Positions 32,460 to 41,550 of a DNA stretch of 64,000 bases are shown here, in pieces. Below the pieces are notes generated by a model. The model did not search any database. It was not told the origin of the DNA and saw only the letters and a list, made by a program, of their open reading frames with translations. Position numbers and translations under genes: made by a program. Location: assembly GCA_947426945.1 (NCBI GenBank), contig CANEFX010000012.1, forward strand, positions 1 to 64,000, read 5' to 3'. This DNA comes from an uncultured Bacillota bacterium. Lineage in GTDB: Bacteria; Bacillota; Clostridia; Oscillospirales; Oscillospiraceae. Numbering within the stretch: position 1 is the first letter of the stretch; the number at the start of each line of letters is the position of its first letter.

Positions 32460-33326
32460 ATGGACCTATGCGATATCAATCAAATCAAGGCCCTGCTGGC
32501 CCGGCACGGCTTTCGGTTCTCCAAATCCATGGGGCAGAACTTCCTCATCGCGGACTGGGTCCCCCGGGAGATCGCCAAAGCCTCCGGGGCCCACAGGGAT
32601 GTAGGCGTGCTGGAGGTGGGCCCGGGTATCGGCTGCCTCACCCGGGAGCTGGCCGGACGGGCCGGCAAGGTGGTCTCAGTGGAGCTGGACCGGTCCCTGC
32701 TGCCCATCCTGGAAGAAACGCTGGCTGATCGGGACAATGTAGAGATCGTCCCCGGAGATATCCTGAAGCTGGATATCCGCCAGTTGACGCTGGAAATGCC
32801 CCCCTTTTCCGGGTTTGCCGCCTGCGCCAACCTGCCCTACAACATCACCACCCCGGCTATCACCGCCCTGATCGAGGCCAACTGCTTCTTTGCCATCACG
32901 GTGATGATCCAGCGGGAGGTGGCCCGGCGGATTTGCGCCGCCCCTGGTACCGGCGACTATGGGGCCTTTTCAGTATACTGCCAGTATCATACCAAGCCGG
33001 AAATACTCTTTGAGGTCCCTCCGGACTGCTTCATTCCCGCCCCAAAGGTGACATCGGCGGTGGTGCAGATGACGGTCCGGCCCGCCCGTGAGCGGGAGGC
33101 GGTTACCGACGACCCGGAACACTTCTTCCGGGTGGTGCGGGCCGCCTTCGCCCAGCGGCGCAAGACTCTGGTCAACAGCCTGGCCGCCAATCTGGGCGGT
33201 CAGCGCACAAAGGAGGACATTGCCCGGGCCATTGCAGCCTGCGGATTTTCCCCGGATATTCGGGGAGAGCGGCTGTCTATTCCCCAATTTGCCCAACTGT
33301 CCCGTGCTCTGCGGGGTTTTGTTTGA
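32460..33326 (+). CDS. rsmA: 16S rRNA (adenine1518-N6/adenine1519-N6)-dimethyltransferase
   Basis: A 288-residue KsgA/RsmA enzyme that dimethylates two adjacent adenines in helix 45 of 16S rRNA. It has the N-terminal SMGQNFLIADW block (23-33), SAM motif I EVGPGIG (52-58) and catalytic motif IV NLPYNI (124-129). The C-terminal helical domain carries PAPKVTSAVV and RRKTLVNSL. Length and order are standard. AAAGGAGG precedes the ATG. It stands behind the terminator of the small protein gene, so its promoter is not clear. Confidence 0.96.
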   Translation: MDLCDINQIKALLARHGFRFSKSMGQNFLIADWVPREIAKASGAHRDVGVLEVGPGIGCLTRELAGRAGKVVSVELDRSLLPILEETLADRDNVEIVPGDILKLDIRQLTLEMPPFSGFAACANLPYNITTPAITALIEANCFFAITVMIQREVARRICAAPGTGDYGAFSVYCQYHTKPEILFEVPPDCFIPAPKVTSAVVQMTVRPAREREAVTDDPEHFFRVVRAAFAQRRKTLVNSLAANLGGQRTKEDIARAIAACGFSPDIRGERLSIPQFAQLSRALRGFV

Positions 33327-33364
33327 ACCTTTTAACTATTCCGTCATTTTCCCTCACTTCTCTC

Positions 33365-33393
33365 TTGCAAAGGCCGGAAAAATGGGGTAAAAT
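33365..33393 (+). promoter_or_regulatory. pckA promoter
   Basis: TTGCAA, 17-base spacer and TAAAAT, about 60 bases before the pckA start. Confidence 0.7.
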
Positions 33394-33451
33394 AGGGCAC
33401 GATCGGAATGGATGACCATTTTTACCATTCTTTATAAGGAGGAACTTTTCT

Positions 33452-35068
33452 ATGGAAACTTACGGACTGGAGCAGTACGGCATTACCGGCATCAAGGAAA
33501 TTGTATACAACCCCACCTTCGAGCAGCTTTTTGAAGCGGAGATGGACCCCACCCTGGAGGGCTTTGAAAAGGGGCAGATGACTGAGCTGGGCGCCGTCAA
33601 TGTGATGACCGGCATCTACACCGGCCGCTCCCCCAAGGACAAGTTCATCGTCATGGACGAGAACTCCAAGGACACCGTCTGGTGGACCTCCGACGAATTC
33701 AAAAACGACAACAAGCCCGCCTCTCAGGAGGCGTGGGAGGCCTGCAAGGCCCTGGCCATCAAGGAGCTGTCCAATAAGAAGCTCTATGTTATGGACGTGT
33801 TCTGCGGCACCAACAAGGATACCCGCATGGCCATCCGCTTCATCATGGAGGTGGCGTGGCAGGCCCACTTCGTCAAGAACATGTTTATCCAGCCCACCGA
33901 GGAGGAGCTGAAGAGCTTTAAGCCCGATTTTATCTCCTACAACGCCTCCAAGGCCAAGCTGACCAACTACAAGGAGCTGGGCCTGAATTCCGAGACCGCC
34001 GCCATTTTCAACATCACCAGCCGTGAGCAGGTCATTATCAACACCTGGTACGGCGGCGAGATGAAGAAGGGCATGTTCTCCATGATGAACTACTACCTGC
34101 CCCTGAAGGGCATCGCCTCCATGCACTGCTCCGCCAACACCGATATGAACGGCGAGAACACCGCCATTTTCTTTGGTCTGTCCGGCACCGGCAAGACCAC
34201 CCTGTCCACCGACCCCAAGCGCCTGCTGATCGGCGACGATGAGCACGGCTGGGACGACGAGGGCGTGTTCAACTTTGAGGGCGGCTGCTACGCCAAGGTG
34301 ATCAACCTGGACAAGGACGCCGAGCCCGACATCTACAACGCCATCCGCCGCAACGCCCTGCTGGAGAATGTCACCGTGGACGAGAACGGCAAGATCGACT
34401 TTGCCGACAAGTCTGTCACCGAGAACACCCGCGTGTCCTACCCCATCGAGCACATTGAGAAGATTGTAAAGAACGTGCACCCCACCTCCTCCGGCCCCGC
34501 CGCCAAGAATGTGATCTTCCTGTCCGCCGACGCTTTCGGCGTACTGCCCCCCGTGTCCATCCTGACCCCGGAGCAGACCCAGTACTACTTCCTGTCCGGC
34601 TTTACCTCCAAGCTGGCCGGCACCGAGCGGGGCATCACTGAGCCCACCCCCACCTTCTCCGCCTGCTTCGGCCAGGCCTTCCTGGAGCTGCACCCCACCA
34701 AGTACGGTGAGGAGCTGGTCAAGCGCATGGAGAAGAGCGGCGCCAAGGCCTACCTGGTGAACACCGGCTGGAACGGTACCGGTAAGCGCATCTCCATCAA
34801 GGACACCCGTGGCATCATCGACGCTATTCTGGACGGCTCCATCCTCAAGGCCGAAACCAAGACCATTCCCTACTTCAACCTGGAGGTCCCCACCTCCCTG
34901 CCCGGCGTTGACCCCGCCATTCTGGACCCCCGGGACACCTACGCCGACGCCGCCCAGTGGGACGAGAAGGCCCGCGACCTGGCCGGCCGCTTTGTGAAAA
35001 ACTTTGTCAAGTACACCGGCAACGACGCCGGTAAGGCCCTGGTGGCCGCCGGCCCCAAGCTGAACTGA
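33452..35068 (+). CDS. pckA: Phosphoenolpyruvate carboxykinase (ATP)
   Basis: A 538-residue enzyme interconverting oxaloacetate and phosphoenolpyruvate with ATP/ADP. Signatures are [10 protein letters not shown] (near 50), the PEPCK motif around MHCSANTD, the kinase-1a loop [11 protein letters not shown] (about 241-251) and the metal-binding [11 protein letters not shown] (about 260-270). In fermenting gut clostridia it often works in the direction of CO2 fixation to oxaloacetate; this is inference. Codon use is strongly biased to C-ending codons, which fits high expression. It has its own promoter and terminator. Confidence 0.97.
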   Translation: METYGLEQYGITGIKEIVYNPTFEQLFEAEMDPTLEGFEKGQMTELGAVNVMTGIYTGRSPKDKFIVMDENSKDTVWWTSDEFKNDNKPASQEAWEACKALAIKELSNKKLYVMDVFCGTNKDTRMAIRFIMEVAWQAHFVKNMFIQPTEEELKSFKPDFISYNASKAKLTNYKELGLNSETAAIFNITSREQVIINTWYGGEMKKGMFSMMNYYLPLKGIASMHCSANTDMNGENTAIFFGLSGTGKTTLSTDPKRLLIGDDEHGWDDEGVFNFEGGCYAKVINLDKDAEPDIYNAIRRNALLENVTVDENGKIDFADKSVTENTRVSYPIEHIEKIVKNVHPTSSGPAAKNVIFLSADAFGVLPPVSILTPEQTQYYFLSGFTSKLAGTERGITEPTPTFSACFGQAFLELHPTKYGEELVKRMEKSGAKAYLVNTGWNGTGKRISIKDTRGIIDAILDGSILKAETKTIPYFNLEVPTSLPGVDPAILDPRDTYADAAQWDEKARDLAGRFVKNFVKYTGNDAGKALVAAGPKLN

Positions 35069-35078
35069 CTATAATCTT

Positions 35079-35107
35079 AAAACAGGGCGCTTCTGCGCCC
35101 TGTTTTT
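35079..35107 (+). terminator. Intrinsic terminator of pckA
   Basis: A 12-bp stem (35079-35090 with 35095-35106), 4-base loop and T-run. Confidence 0.9.
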
Positions 35108-35132
35108 CATCATAAAAAAGGAGGAACCCCAC

Positions 35133-36068
35133 ATGGGACTGTTCAAGAAAAAGAAACAGCCGGAGCGTACCCCGGAGCCTGAAAAGAAGTCTCCCCTGGA
35201 CGAGATAGATCCCTCCGTCCGCCCCGGCGGGGTGTTCATGGTCCAGCTGCTGATGAAGGAGAAGTGTGAGACGCCCTCCCTTGCGCGGATGACCGAGGTA
35301 CTGACTGCTCATATCGGCAGGGTGGAGGCGGCAAAGCCCACCGACGATATGTCCTCCTCCATGAAGGACATCGCCCTCTTCGCCGCCATGGACCACATCG
35401 CCAAATTCAGCAACGGCCAGGGGCCGGTCCAGGTGTCCGTTATGCCCTGCGACACTTTTCATCCGGAAACCATTGACGAGATGAAGCGCAGCCAGATGTG
35501 GGACTGCCTCCAGGAGCGGGACCGCATCCTGTCCGAGTGCAAGTACTGCGTCTTTGCCAACGACATCCTGTGCGGCGCCCTGGATCCCCTGGAGCGGGCC
35601 AACTTCGATATGGACCTCCTGGAAGCTCTGGTAGAGCTCTTCCCCACCTGCGAGGCAGTGTACTCCCTCAACACCGGCAAGCTGATTCTGGCCGATCTGG
35701 TGCGGAACAGGACGGTCACCGGCCTGGATCGGTACATCCGCTACATTGTCAATGCCCGGTTCTTCAACATCAGCGGCACCGGCAACCATGTGGTGGACAC
35801 CCTGGGCATGACCCTGCTGTATCTGGAGGACCTGCAGTACCATTTCCATGATATGGACCCCAACTGGGTGGTGACCCACGCCTACAACATCGCCGCTTAC
35901 TGCCTGGCCAACCGCCGGCCCATCAAGGACGGGGACACGGTGGACGGCGTGACGGAGGGCAATCTGGATCAGAGCCTCCAGTGGAAATGCCATTTCGAGG
36001 ACGCCCTTATCGGCCCAGGCCGGCCCGCTCTCAGCATCCATATGGGACAATATGCCGTCGGCCAGTGA
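35133..36068 (+). CDS. DUF4261 domain-containing protein
   Basis: A 311-residue soluble protein. A charged Lys-rich N-terminus (1-25) is followed by a DUF4261-like region: GGVFMVQLLMKE near 33, then a C-terminal domain with ARFFNISGTGNHVVDTLGM near 215 and LPDLQYHFHDMDP-like stretch (LEDLQYHFHDMDP) near 237. The function of the family is unknown. AAGGAGG precedes the ATG. The gene lies between terminators and is probably monocistronic. Confidence 0.82.
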   Translation: MGLFKKKKQPERTPEPEKKSPLDEIDPSVRPGGVFMVQLLMKEKCETPSLARMTEVLTAHIGRVEAAKPTDDMSSSMKDIALFAAMDHIAKFSNGQGPVQVSVMPCDTFHPETIDEMKRSQMWDCLQERDRILSECKYCVFANDILCGALDPLERANFDMDLLEALVELFPTCEAVYSLNTGKLILADLVRNRTVTGLDRYIRYIVNARFFNISGTGNHVVDTLGMTLLYLEDLQYHFHDMDPNWVVTHAYNIAAYCLANRRPIKDGDTVDGVTEGNLDQSLQWKCHFEDALIGPGRPALSIHMGQYAVGQ

Positions 36069-36075
36069 CAATCCC

Positions 36076-36103
36076 AACGCAGGGTGGAGATCCACCCTGC
36101 GTT
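36076..36103. terminator. Hairpin between convergent genes
   Basis: Arms 36076-36088 and 36091-36103 pair over 12-13 bases. A short A/T run on each side could end transcription from both strands. Confidence 0.65.
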
Positions 36104-36154
36104 TCCAAATCTATCGTCCCTGCCGCGGTGCAAAAGGCTCCATTGACACCACAT

Positions 36155-36814
36155 CTATTCGTCTTTTTCCAGGGCAATTGTAAACACCGGGCAGCCCTCC
36201 GCCGCCGGGGATGCGGCGCACTGGGGAAGGGCGATTTCCACCCCCTTCTCCGTGAGACACCAGCCTCGGAGGGGACGGGCTTTTTGGGCCTTTTGGGGCC
36301 AGCTGCCATCCAGAAAGCAGTCCCCCGCCTGGCGTCGCGCCTCTCCCTGCTGGAGGACAGACTGCCACAGGCGTTTTTTCCAGCCACGCTCCCCCTGAAA
36401 CAGGCTGCGCAGGGGCTCTGGCGAGCCCTCCCGGAGCTTCCATACATCCCCCCACTGTACTCGGGCGGGCCGTCCGTCCCCCCGGACCTCCTGGCCCCGG
36501 AAGCGCAGGCTGAGCATCCCATCCCGGAGGAGGGCAGTCTCCCCCGCCAGTTCTCCTTTCCAAGGTGTGAATGGCCTGGCTCCCCCCCGGCGGGCAGCCA
36601 GCTCCAGACAGGCCTGCCAATAGACCTCCCGCTCCCACCGCCGCTTCCAGCGATTAGCCAGCCGGGCGTAGTATCTGTCGATCCACCTCCCACCCAGGCC
36701 GGCCCCCTCTATCCGGGGCCAGGACAGGGAATACTCCAGCACCGGCTCCCCCTCCAGCGTCAGTATTCGGCGTTCCTCCCGCCAGACCACCGCGGGCTCC
36801 CCCCGTTCCTTCAT
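36155..36814 (-). CDS. DUF3298-like hypothetical protein
   Basis: A 219-residue soluble protein. The order of features (GEPVLEYSLSWPRI, then IDRYYARLANRW, SLRFRG, WGDVWKLREG and the ending GVEIALPQCAASPAAEGCPVF) follows RsiV/DUF3298-type domains, which bind peptidoglycan or lysozyme in some relatives. Without a membrane segment it is not an anti-sigma factor in the usual sense. The ATG at 36814 is preceded by GGGAGG at 7-11 bases, better than the longer start at 36835. Very GC-rich and Arg/Trp-rich, so confidence in function is low though coding on this strand fits best. Confidence 0.65.
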   Translation of the reverse strand: MKERGEPAVVWREERRILTLEGEPVLEYSLSWPRIEGAGLGGRWIDRYYARLANRWKRRWEREVYWQACLELAARRGGARPFTPWKGELAGETALLRDGMLSLRFRGQEVRGDGRPARVQWGDVWKLREGSPEPLRSLFQGERGWKKRLWQSVLQQGEARRQAGDCFLDGSWPQKAQKARPLRGWCLTEKGVEIALPQCAASPAAEGCPVFTIALEKDE

Positions 36815-36897
36815 AAAGACGCCTCCCTCCCTCATTTCTCCATCCTATGCCAGGCCTAGAGAGATGTGCAGCCTTCGCGGTTCTTTGCTTTTTAAAG

Positions 36898-36926
36898 TTT
36901 ACTTTTTTGCGTCAGTGTGTTAAAAT
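36898..36926 (+). promoter_or_regulatory. Promoter of the yerC-hslO operon
   Basis: TTTACT and TAAAAT with a 17-base spacer, about 32 bases before the ATG. Confidence 0.6.
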
Positions 36927-36957
36927 AGAGAAAAACATAGAGAGGCAGGTAGGTCAC

Positions 36958-37254
36958 ATGTCAAAATTTTTGGATAAGCAGAGCAGCGACGCCCTGTACC
37001 AGGCCATCGTCAGCATCCGGAACGAGGAGGAGTGCCGTGCATTTTTAGAGGACCTTTGCACCGTTTCCGAGCTGAAGGCCATGCAGCAGCGGATGGACGT
37101 GGCTCTGCTGCTGGACGAAGGACTGATCTACAGCGAGATTTTGGAAAAAACCGGGGCCTCCAGCGCTACCATCAGCCGGGTAAACCGGTGCCTGCATTAC
37201 GGAGCGGGGGGCTATAAGACTATTGTCCCCCGCCTGAAAGCGGAGCAGAAATGA
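36958..37254 (+). CDS. YerC/YecD family TrpR-related protein
   Basis: A 98-residue helix-turn-helix protein of the Trp-repressor superfamily. The family pattern is SSDALYQAIVSIRNEEE and FLEDLCTVSELKAMQQRMDV, then GASSATISRVNRCL as the recognition helix. It is a small DNA-binding regulator whose targets in clostridia are not known. Its stop overlaps the methyltransferase start (ATGA), so it is the first gene of a three-gene coupled operon ending with hslO. Confidence 0.92.
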   Translation: MSKFLDKQSSDALYQAIVSIRNEEECRAFLEDLCTVSELKAMQQRMDVALLLDEGLIYSEILEKTGASSATISRVNRCLHYGAGGYKTIVPRLKAEQK

Positions 37255-38006
37255 GCAGCTACCATTTTCTGGCCAGCTGCTACGATGCGCTGACCTACGA
37301 TGTAGATTACGCCGCTTGGGCCGGCTACATTGAAAAACACTTTGCCAGACATCCCCTGCCGGGCAGGACTGTGCTGGACCTGGCCTGCGGCACCGGCTCC
37401 CTCACCCGTCAGCTGGCCCTGCGGGGATATGAAATGATCGGCGCGGACCAGTCTCCCGAGATGCTGGCTGAGGCGGCGGAAAAAAACCGGGGAATCACCC
37501 CCATCGAGCCCATCTTCCTGTGCCAGAGCATGGAGAAGCTGGATCTCTACGGCACCATTGACGCCTGCGTGTGCTGTCTGGACAGCGTAAACTATGTCAC
37601 TGATCCAAAAAAACTGCAAAAAGCCTTTGACCGGGTTCATCTGTTTCTCATGCCGGAAGGACTGTTCCTTTTCGACATCAACGCCCCGGAAAAGCTGGAG
37701 GGACTGGACGGACAGGTCTTTCTGGACGAGAGGCCGGATCTGTACTGCGTGTGGCGGGCAGAGTTTGCGAAAAGGAGCCGCGTCTGCTCCTACTTCATGG
37801 ATATCTTCCGTCTGGATAAATCCACCGGCCTGTGGGACCGTGGGGAGGAACTCCACCGGGAGCGAGCCTACGCCGTCTCCGAGCTCACTGCTATGCTGAA
37901 GAAGGCTGGCTTCACAGATATAAAAACCTGGGGAGAGCTGAAAATGCGCCCGCCCAGGCTGGGCGAGCAGCGCATCTTTTTTACCGCGAGAAAGGACAGC
38001 CTATGA
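37251..38006 (+). CDS. Class I SAM-dependent methyltransferase
   Basis: A 251-residue Rossmann-fold methyltransferase. SAM motif I is VLDLACGTG (41-49), motif II is MIGADQSPEML, and ACVCCLDSVNYV near 105 marks the post-II strand. The substrate is not evident; close family members act on small molecules. It overlaps yerC upstream and hslO downstream by 4 bases each, so it is made in fixed ratio with a redox chaperone. Confidence 0.88.
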   Translation: MSSYHFLASCYDALTYDVDYAAWAGYIEKHFARHPLPGRTVLDLACGTGSLTRQLALRGYEMIGADQSPEMLAEAAEKNRGITPIEPIFLCQSMEKLDLYGTIDACVCCLDSVNYVTDPKKLQKAFDRVHLFLMPEGLFLFDINAPEKLEGLDGQVFLDERPDLYCVWRAEFAKRSRVCSYFMDIFRLDKSTGLWDRGEELHRERAYAVSELTAMLKKAGFTDIKTWGELKMRPPRLGEQRIFFTARKDSL

Positions 38007-38881
38007 CGGATGAAATTGTCAGAGCAATCACGGACGACGGTCTGGTCAAGGCCGCCGCCGTCACCGGCCGGGAGCTTGTGGAGCAGGCCCGGAACATCCA
38101 CAAGCTCCTTCCTATGGGCACCGCCGCCTTGGGCCGCACTCTTCTGGGGGCATCCCTTATGGGGGACATGCTCAAGGAGGAGAAGGGAGCTCTCACCCTC
38201 CAGATCAAGGGAGGCGGCCCTCTGGGCACCATTCTGGCCGTTTCCGACCACAAAGGCAACGTTCGGGGCTATGTCCAGAACCCCCATGTAGAGCTGATGG
38301 AACAGCGCCCCGGCAAGCTGGATGTTGGCCGGGCGGTGGGGACGAACGGCACCCTCACCGTGATCAAGGACATTGGGCTGAAGGAACCCTACGTGGGGTC
38401 CATCGGACTGTTCTCCGGAGAGATCGCCGACGATTTAGCCATGTATTTTGTAGAAAGCGAGCAGATCCCCACCGCCTGCGCCCTGGGCGTGCTGGTGGGA
38501 CTGGACCAGAGCGTCACTGCCGCCGGGGGATACATCATCCAGCTTCTGCCTGGGGCCGGCGAGAATATGATCGAAAAGATTGAAGCGGGGGTCCGGAACA
38601 TGGGCCCGGTCAGCGCCGCCTTGGCCGGAGGACTGGACGGCGAGGGCCTGCTGCGGGCCGTGCTGAAGGACTTCGACCTGGAAATTTTGGAGAAACACCC
38701 GGTAGCGTACCGGTGCGGTTGTTCCCGGGAGCGGGTAAGCCGCGCCCTGATCAGCATGGGGAAAGAGGAGCTGTCCGACCTCATTCAGGAACAGGGGCAA
38801 GCGGAGCTGACCTGCCAATTTTGTGACCAGGTGTATTACTTTTCTAAAGAGGAACTGGAACAGCTTCTGTCTGAGATGTAA
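38003..38881 (+). CDS. hslO: Hsp33 redox-regulated chaperone
   Basis: A 292-residue holdase chaperone activated by oxidation. The zinc switch has CGC (Cys238, Cys240) and CQFC (Cys271, Cys274), matching the CxC...CxxC centre of Hsp33. The N-terminal domain shows LGRTLLGASLMGDMLK and DVGRAVGTNGTLTVIKD. It is the last gene of the yerC operon and is followed by a strong bidirectional terminator. The start is fixed by the ATGA overlap with the methyltransferase gene. Confidence 0.95.
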   Translation: MTDEIVRAITDDGLVKAAAVTGRELVEQARNIHKLLPMGTAALGRTLLGASLMGDMLKEEKGALTLQIKGGGPLGTILAVSDHKGNVRGYVQNPHVELMEQRPGKLDVGRAVGTNGTLTVIKDIGLKEPYVGSIGLFSGEIADDLAMYFVESEQIPTACALGVLVGLDQSVTAAGGYIIQLLPGAGENMIEKIEAGVRNMGPVSAALAGGLDGEGLLRAVLKDFDLEILEKHPVAYRCGCSRERVSRALISMGKEELSDLIQEQGQAELTCQFCDQVYYFSKEELEQLLSEM

Positions 38882-38918
38882 AAATCGCGCCCGAACAGTT
38901 GTTCGGGCGCGATTTTTC
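38881..38918. terminator. Bidirectional terminator between hslO and pfkA
   Basis: An 18-base perfect inverted repeat (38881-38898 with 38901-38918) bounded by A5 and T5, so it can act on both strands. Confidence 0.9.
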
Positions 38919-38929
38919 ATTTTATCCCT

Positions 38930-39940
38930 TTAAAAATGACTGACGCCGTTATTGGTCAGGGCCTCCAGGATGTCATAGCGCTCCATCTGGAACTCCTTGG
39001 TCTCGGCCAGAGCTTTCTCCATATCCAGATCCATAATCCTGCCGTCCTTGGATACCACAATGCGGTTACCCTTGTCCTGCACCAGCGTCTGCACCGCCAC
39101 ATAGCCCATACGGCTAGCCGTCTCACGGTCCCGGGCGGAAGGTGCGCCGCCCCGCTGGATGTGGCCCAGCACAGTAACCCGGGGATCAATGCCCAGGGCC
39201 TCTTTAATCTTGGTGGCAAACTCGTAGACACTGCCCGCACCCTCGGCTACCACCACCATGTAGTGGGTAGTCCCGGCCAACCGGGCCCGGCGGATATTTT
39301 CTACCACGTCGTTCTCAAAATCTACGGGCCGCTCGGGGATGAGTACTGCCGTAGCCCCTACGGCAATGCCTACATACAGGGCCAGATGGCCGGCGTGGCG
39401 GCCCATGACCTCCACCACAGAGCAGCGCTCGTGGGACTGCATGGTGTCCCGCAGCTTGTCGATGCACTCGATGGCGGTGTTGCAGGCGGAGTCGAAGCCG
39501 ATGGTGTAATGGGAGCAACCGATATCGTTGTCAATGGTGGCGGGGATACCAACCACCCGGAGATCCATGCCGTCCTTGGCGGCCTGGCGGGAGATGGCCA
39601 GCGCCCCTCGGAAGGTACCATCGCCGCCGATGGCCACAATTCCATCCAGCCCCAGCAGCTTACAGGTGGCCAACGCCTTGGCCCGGCCCTCCTCCTCCAT
39701 AAATTCAATGCTCCGGGCCGTGTACAGCATGGTGCCGCCCCGGTTAATGATTCGGCTGACACTGGTGCCGTCCAGCCGGACAAAGTCGCTGGTAATCAGG
39801 CCGCTCCAGCCTCTGCGTATGCCGATGCACTCAACTCCCTGGCCCACCGCCGTGCGCACCACAGCCCTGACCGCCGCGTTCATGCCTGGCGCATCGCCTC
39901 CACTGGTCAATACGCCGATCCGTTTAATTTTACCACCCAT
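38930..39940 (-). CDS. pfkA: ATP-dependent 6-phosphofructokinase
   Basis: A 336-residue glycolytic kinase making fructose 1,6-bisphosphate. Motifs are TSGGDAPGMNA (12-22), GGDGT (105-109) and the catalytic TIDND (135-139). Gly108 in GGDGT marks the ATP-using type; pyrophosphate enzymes have Asp there. The loop PATIDND has Ala for the common Gly. Standard length. It is transcribed alone, ending at the shared terminator. Confidence 0.95.
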   Translation of the reverse strand: MGGKIKRIGVLTSGGDAPGMNAAVRAVVRTAVGQGVECIGIRRGWSGLITSDFVRLDGTSVSRIINRGGTMLYTARSIEFMEEEGRAKALATCKLLGLDGIVAIGGDGTFRGALAISRQAAKDGMDLRVVGIPATIDNDIGCSHYTIGFDSACNTAIECIDKLRDTMQSHERCSVVEVMGRHAGHLALYVGIAVGATAVLIPERPVDFENDVVENIRRARLAGTTHYMVVVAEGAGSVYEFATKIKEALGIDPRVTVLGHIQRGGAPSARDRETASRMGYVAVQTLVQDKGNRIVVSKDGRIMDLDMEKALAETKEFQMERYDILEALTNNGVSHF

Positions 39941-40072
39941 AACGCAGACCTCCTTCTATTTGGAGCCGCTCCCCGCCGCGCGGGCGCAGCCCTGTTGCTC
40001 CCCCACATTATGTCATCATTCCGGCGGCTTGTCAAGAACTGGCGCTCAGAAACGAATGTCCGCAGAGAAGAT

Positions 40073-40714
40073 TTATTGCCGTACTTTCCTTGTCTCCCCT
40101 AAGCCCTCCACCTCTTCCCAGTCCAGTATCCGGGTGCACAACCGCTCCAGCAGCGCACGATCATGGCTGACGATCAGCAGTCCCATTTCCCGCTGTTCCG
40201 CCTGTCCCAGCAGAAACCGCCACATCCGCGCCTGGGTGACCAGGTCCAGCATGGCGGAGATCTCGTCACACAGCAGAAACCTTACCCCGGGCCGCATTGC
40301 CCGAGCCACACAGATACGCTGCAGCTCCCCTCCGGACAGCTCTGAGGGATACCGCTCCAGCCAGCTCTCCCGGACACCCAGGCCCTCCAAAACCCCGGGG
40401 TCTGGCTGTCCGGCCTCATACAGGGTGGCCCGCAGCTTCAGCAGGGGATCTACCGCCTCCTCAGGATGCTGCCACAGCAGCTGCACCGGGCACAGTCCCC
40501 GGCGTGGAAGGGGCCCGCCATCCAGCATCACCTGTCCCCTGCCGGGCTCCTCCCACCCAGCCAACAGTTTGCACAGGGTAGTCTTTCCCCGGCCGCTGGG
40601 GGCAGACAGGCCCAGCCGTTCCCCGGTGCGCAGCACAAGGCTCACCCCTTTCAGCACCGGGGCCGCCCTTCGGCAGGGGTAGCGGAAGGTGAGGTCTTTA
40701 GCTTCCAGAATCAT
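40073..40714 (-). CDS. ABC transporter ATP-binding protein, NikE/DppF-like
   Basis: A 213-residue ATPase with Walker A SGRGKT (40-45), signature ELSGGELQR, Walker B FLLCDEISAMLD and the H-loop SHD. It is shorter than usual DppF/NikE because it lacks the C-terminal oligopeptide-transporter extension. ATG at 40714 is preceded by AAAGGGG; the frame upstream is not similar to the family. It ends the nickel operon and forms a heterodimer with the ATPase at 40765. Confidence 0.9.
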   Translation of the reverse strand: MILEAKDLTFRYPCRRAAPVLKGVSLVLRTGERLGLSAPSGRGKTTLCKLLAGWEEPGRGQVMLDGGPLPRRGLCPVQLLWQHPEEAVDPLLKLRATLYEAGQPDPGVLEGLGVRESWLERYPSELSGGELQRICVARAMRPGVRFLLCDEISAMLDLVTQARMWRFLLGQAEQREMGLLIVSHDRALLERLCTRILDWEEVEGLGETRKVRQ

Positions 40715-40764
40715 CCATACGGCCCCTTTCCTAAACTTTCTTTTCCATTGCGGCGGAAATGCTC

Positions 40765-41541
40765 TTATACCTCGGGCCAATTTCTGGGCATGGCTCGCCA
40801 CAGGGCCGCACTGTAAGGGTGGGTCAACCCCTCCCCGGTCTGAAAGCAGCGGGCGGGGACCTCGTCCACCCGCCGCCCCTCCTGGAAAACCAGAATCTTG
40901 TGGGCTGCGGCGCAGGCCAGCTCCAGATCATGGGTAATGAACAGAACCCCGGCCCCCTCCTCCGCCAGCTCCCGGAAATGGCCCAGAATCCGTTTCGCTG
41001 CCCGGGCGTCCAGGCCGGGAGTAGGCTCGTCGGCTACGATCAGCCGGGGCGCATCCATCACGGCAGAGGCGATAAGCACCCGCCGGGCCATCCCTCCGGA
41101 CAGTTCAAAGGGGTACATCTCCTCCACCTCGGGGCCCAAGCCGTAGCGCTCCAGGGCCTCCCGGCAGCGGGTCCGGGCGGCCACGTCCCGCCTGCCCCGG
41201 CGCAGCTGTCCCCCAATTTTCATCATGGGGTCCAGATAGGTCACCCCCTGGGGGATAAGGGAAATCTCCCGGCCCCGAAGCTCCGCCGCACGCCGAGCGG
41301 TGAGAGGGGCTCCATCGTAGAAAATGGTCCCCTCCATCCTTGCGTTCCCGGGCAGCAGGTGGAAAATGGCGTGGGCCAGCAGGCTCTTCCCCGAGCCGCT
41401 CTCCCCCACTACCGCCGTCACACGGCCCGGCTCCACCGTAAGGGACAATTCCCGGATGGCGGACACCCCAGTCCTGGACAGCCCCTGGCCATATCGGTCA
41501 AAAGTGACAGACAGGCGTTCCACCGTTAAAATAGGTTCCAT
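40765..41541 (-). CDS. ABC transporter ATP-binding protein, NikD/DppD-like
   Basis: A 258-residue ATPase with Walker A GESGSGKS (about 46-53), signature FELSGGMARR and Walker B LIVADEPTPGLD. It lies 9 bases after the permease gene and 50 bases before the second ATPase gene. With the two permeases and the binding protein it completes a nickel/peptide (PepT-type) importer, most likely for nickel because the operon also makes the nickel-pincer cofactor. Confidence 0.92.
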   Translation of the reverse strand: MEPILTVERLSVTFDRYGQGLSRTGVSAIRELSLTVEPGRVTAVVGESGSGKSLLAHAIFHLLPGNARMEGTIFYDGAPLTARRAAELRGREISLIPQGVTYLDPMMKIGGQLRRGRRDVAARTRCREALERYGLGPEVEEMYPFELSGGMARRVLIASAVMDAPRLIVADEPTPGLDARAAKRILGHFRELAEEGAGVLFITHDLELACAAAHKILVFQEGRRVDEVPARCFQTGEGLTHPYSAALWRAMPRNWPEV

Positions 41542-41550
41542 AGCCGCCTC

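Noticed and set aside
35981-36859. A 292-codon plus-strand frame opposite the DUF3298-like gene
   Set aside because: Pro-rich shadow translation starting inside the DUF4261 gene, no ribosome site; the minus strand gives a family-like pattern.
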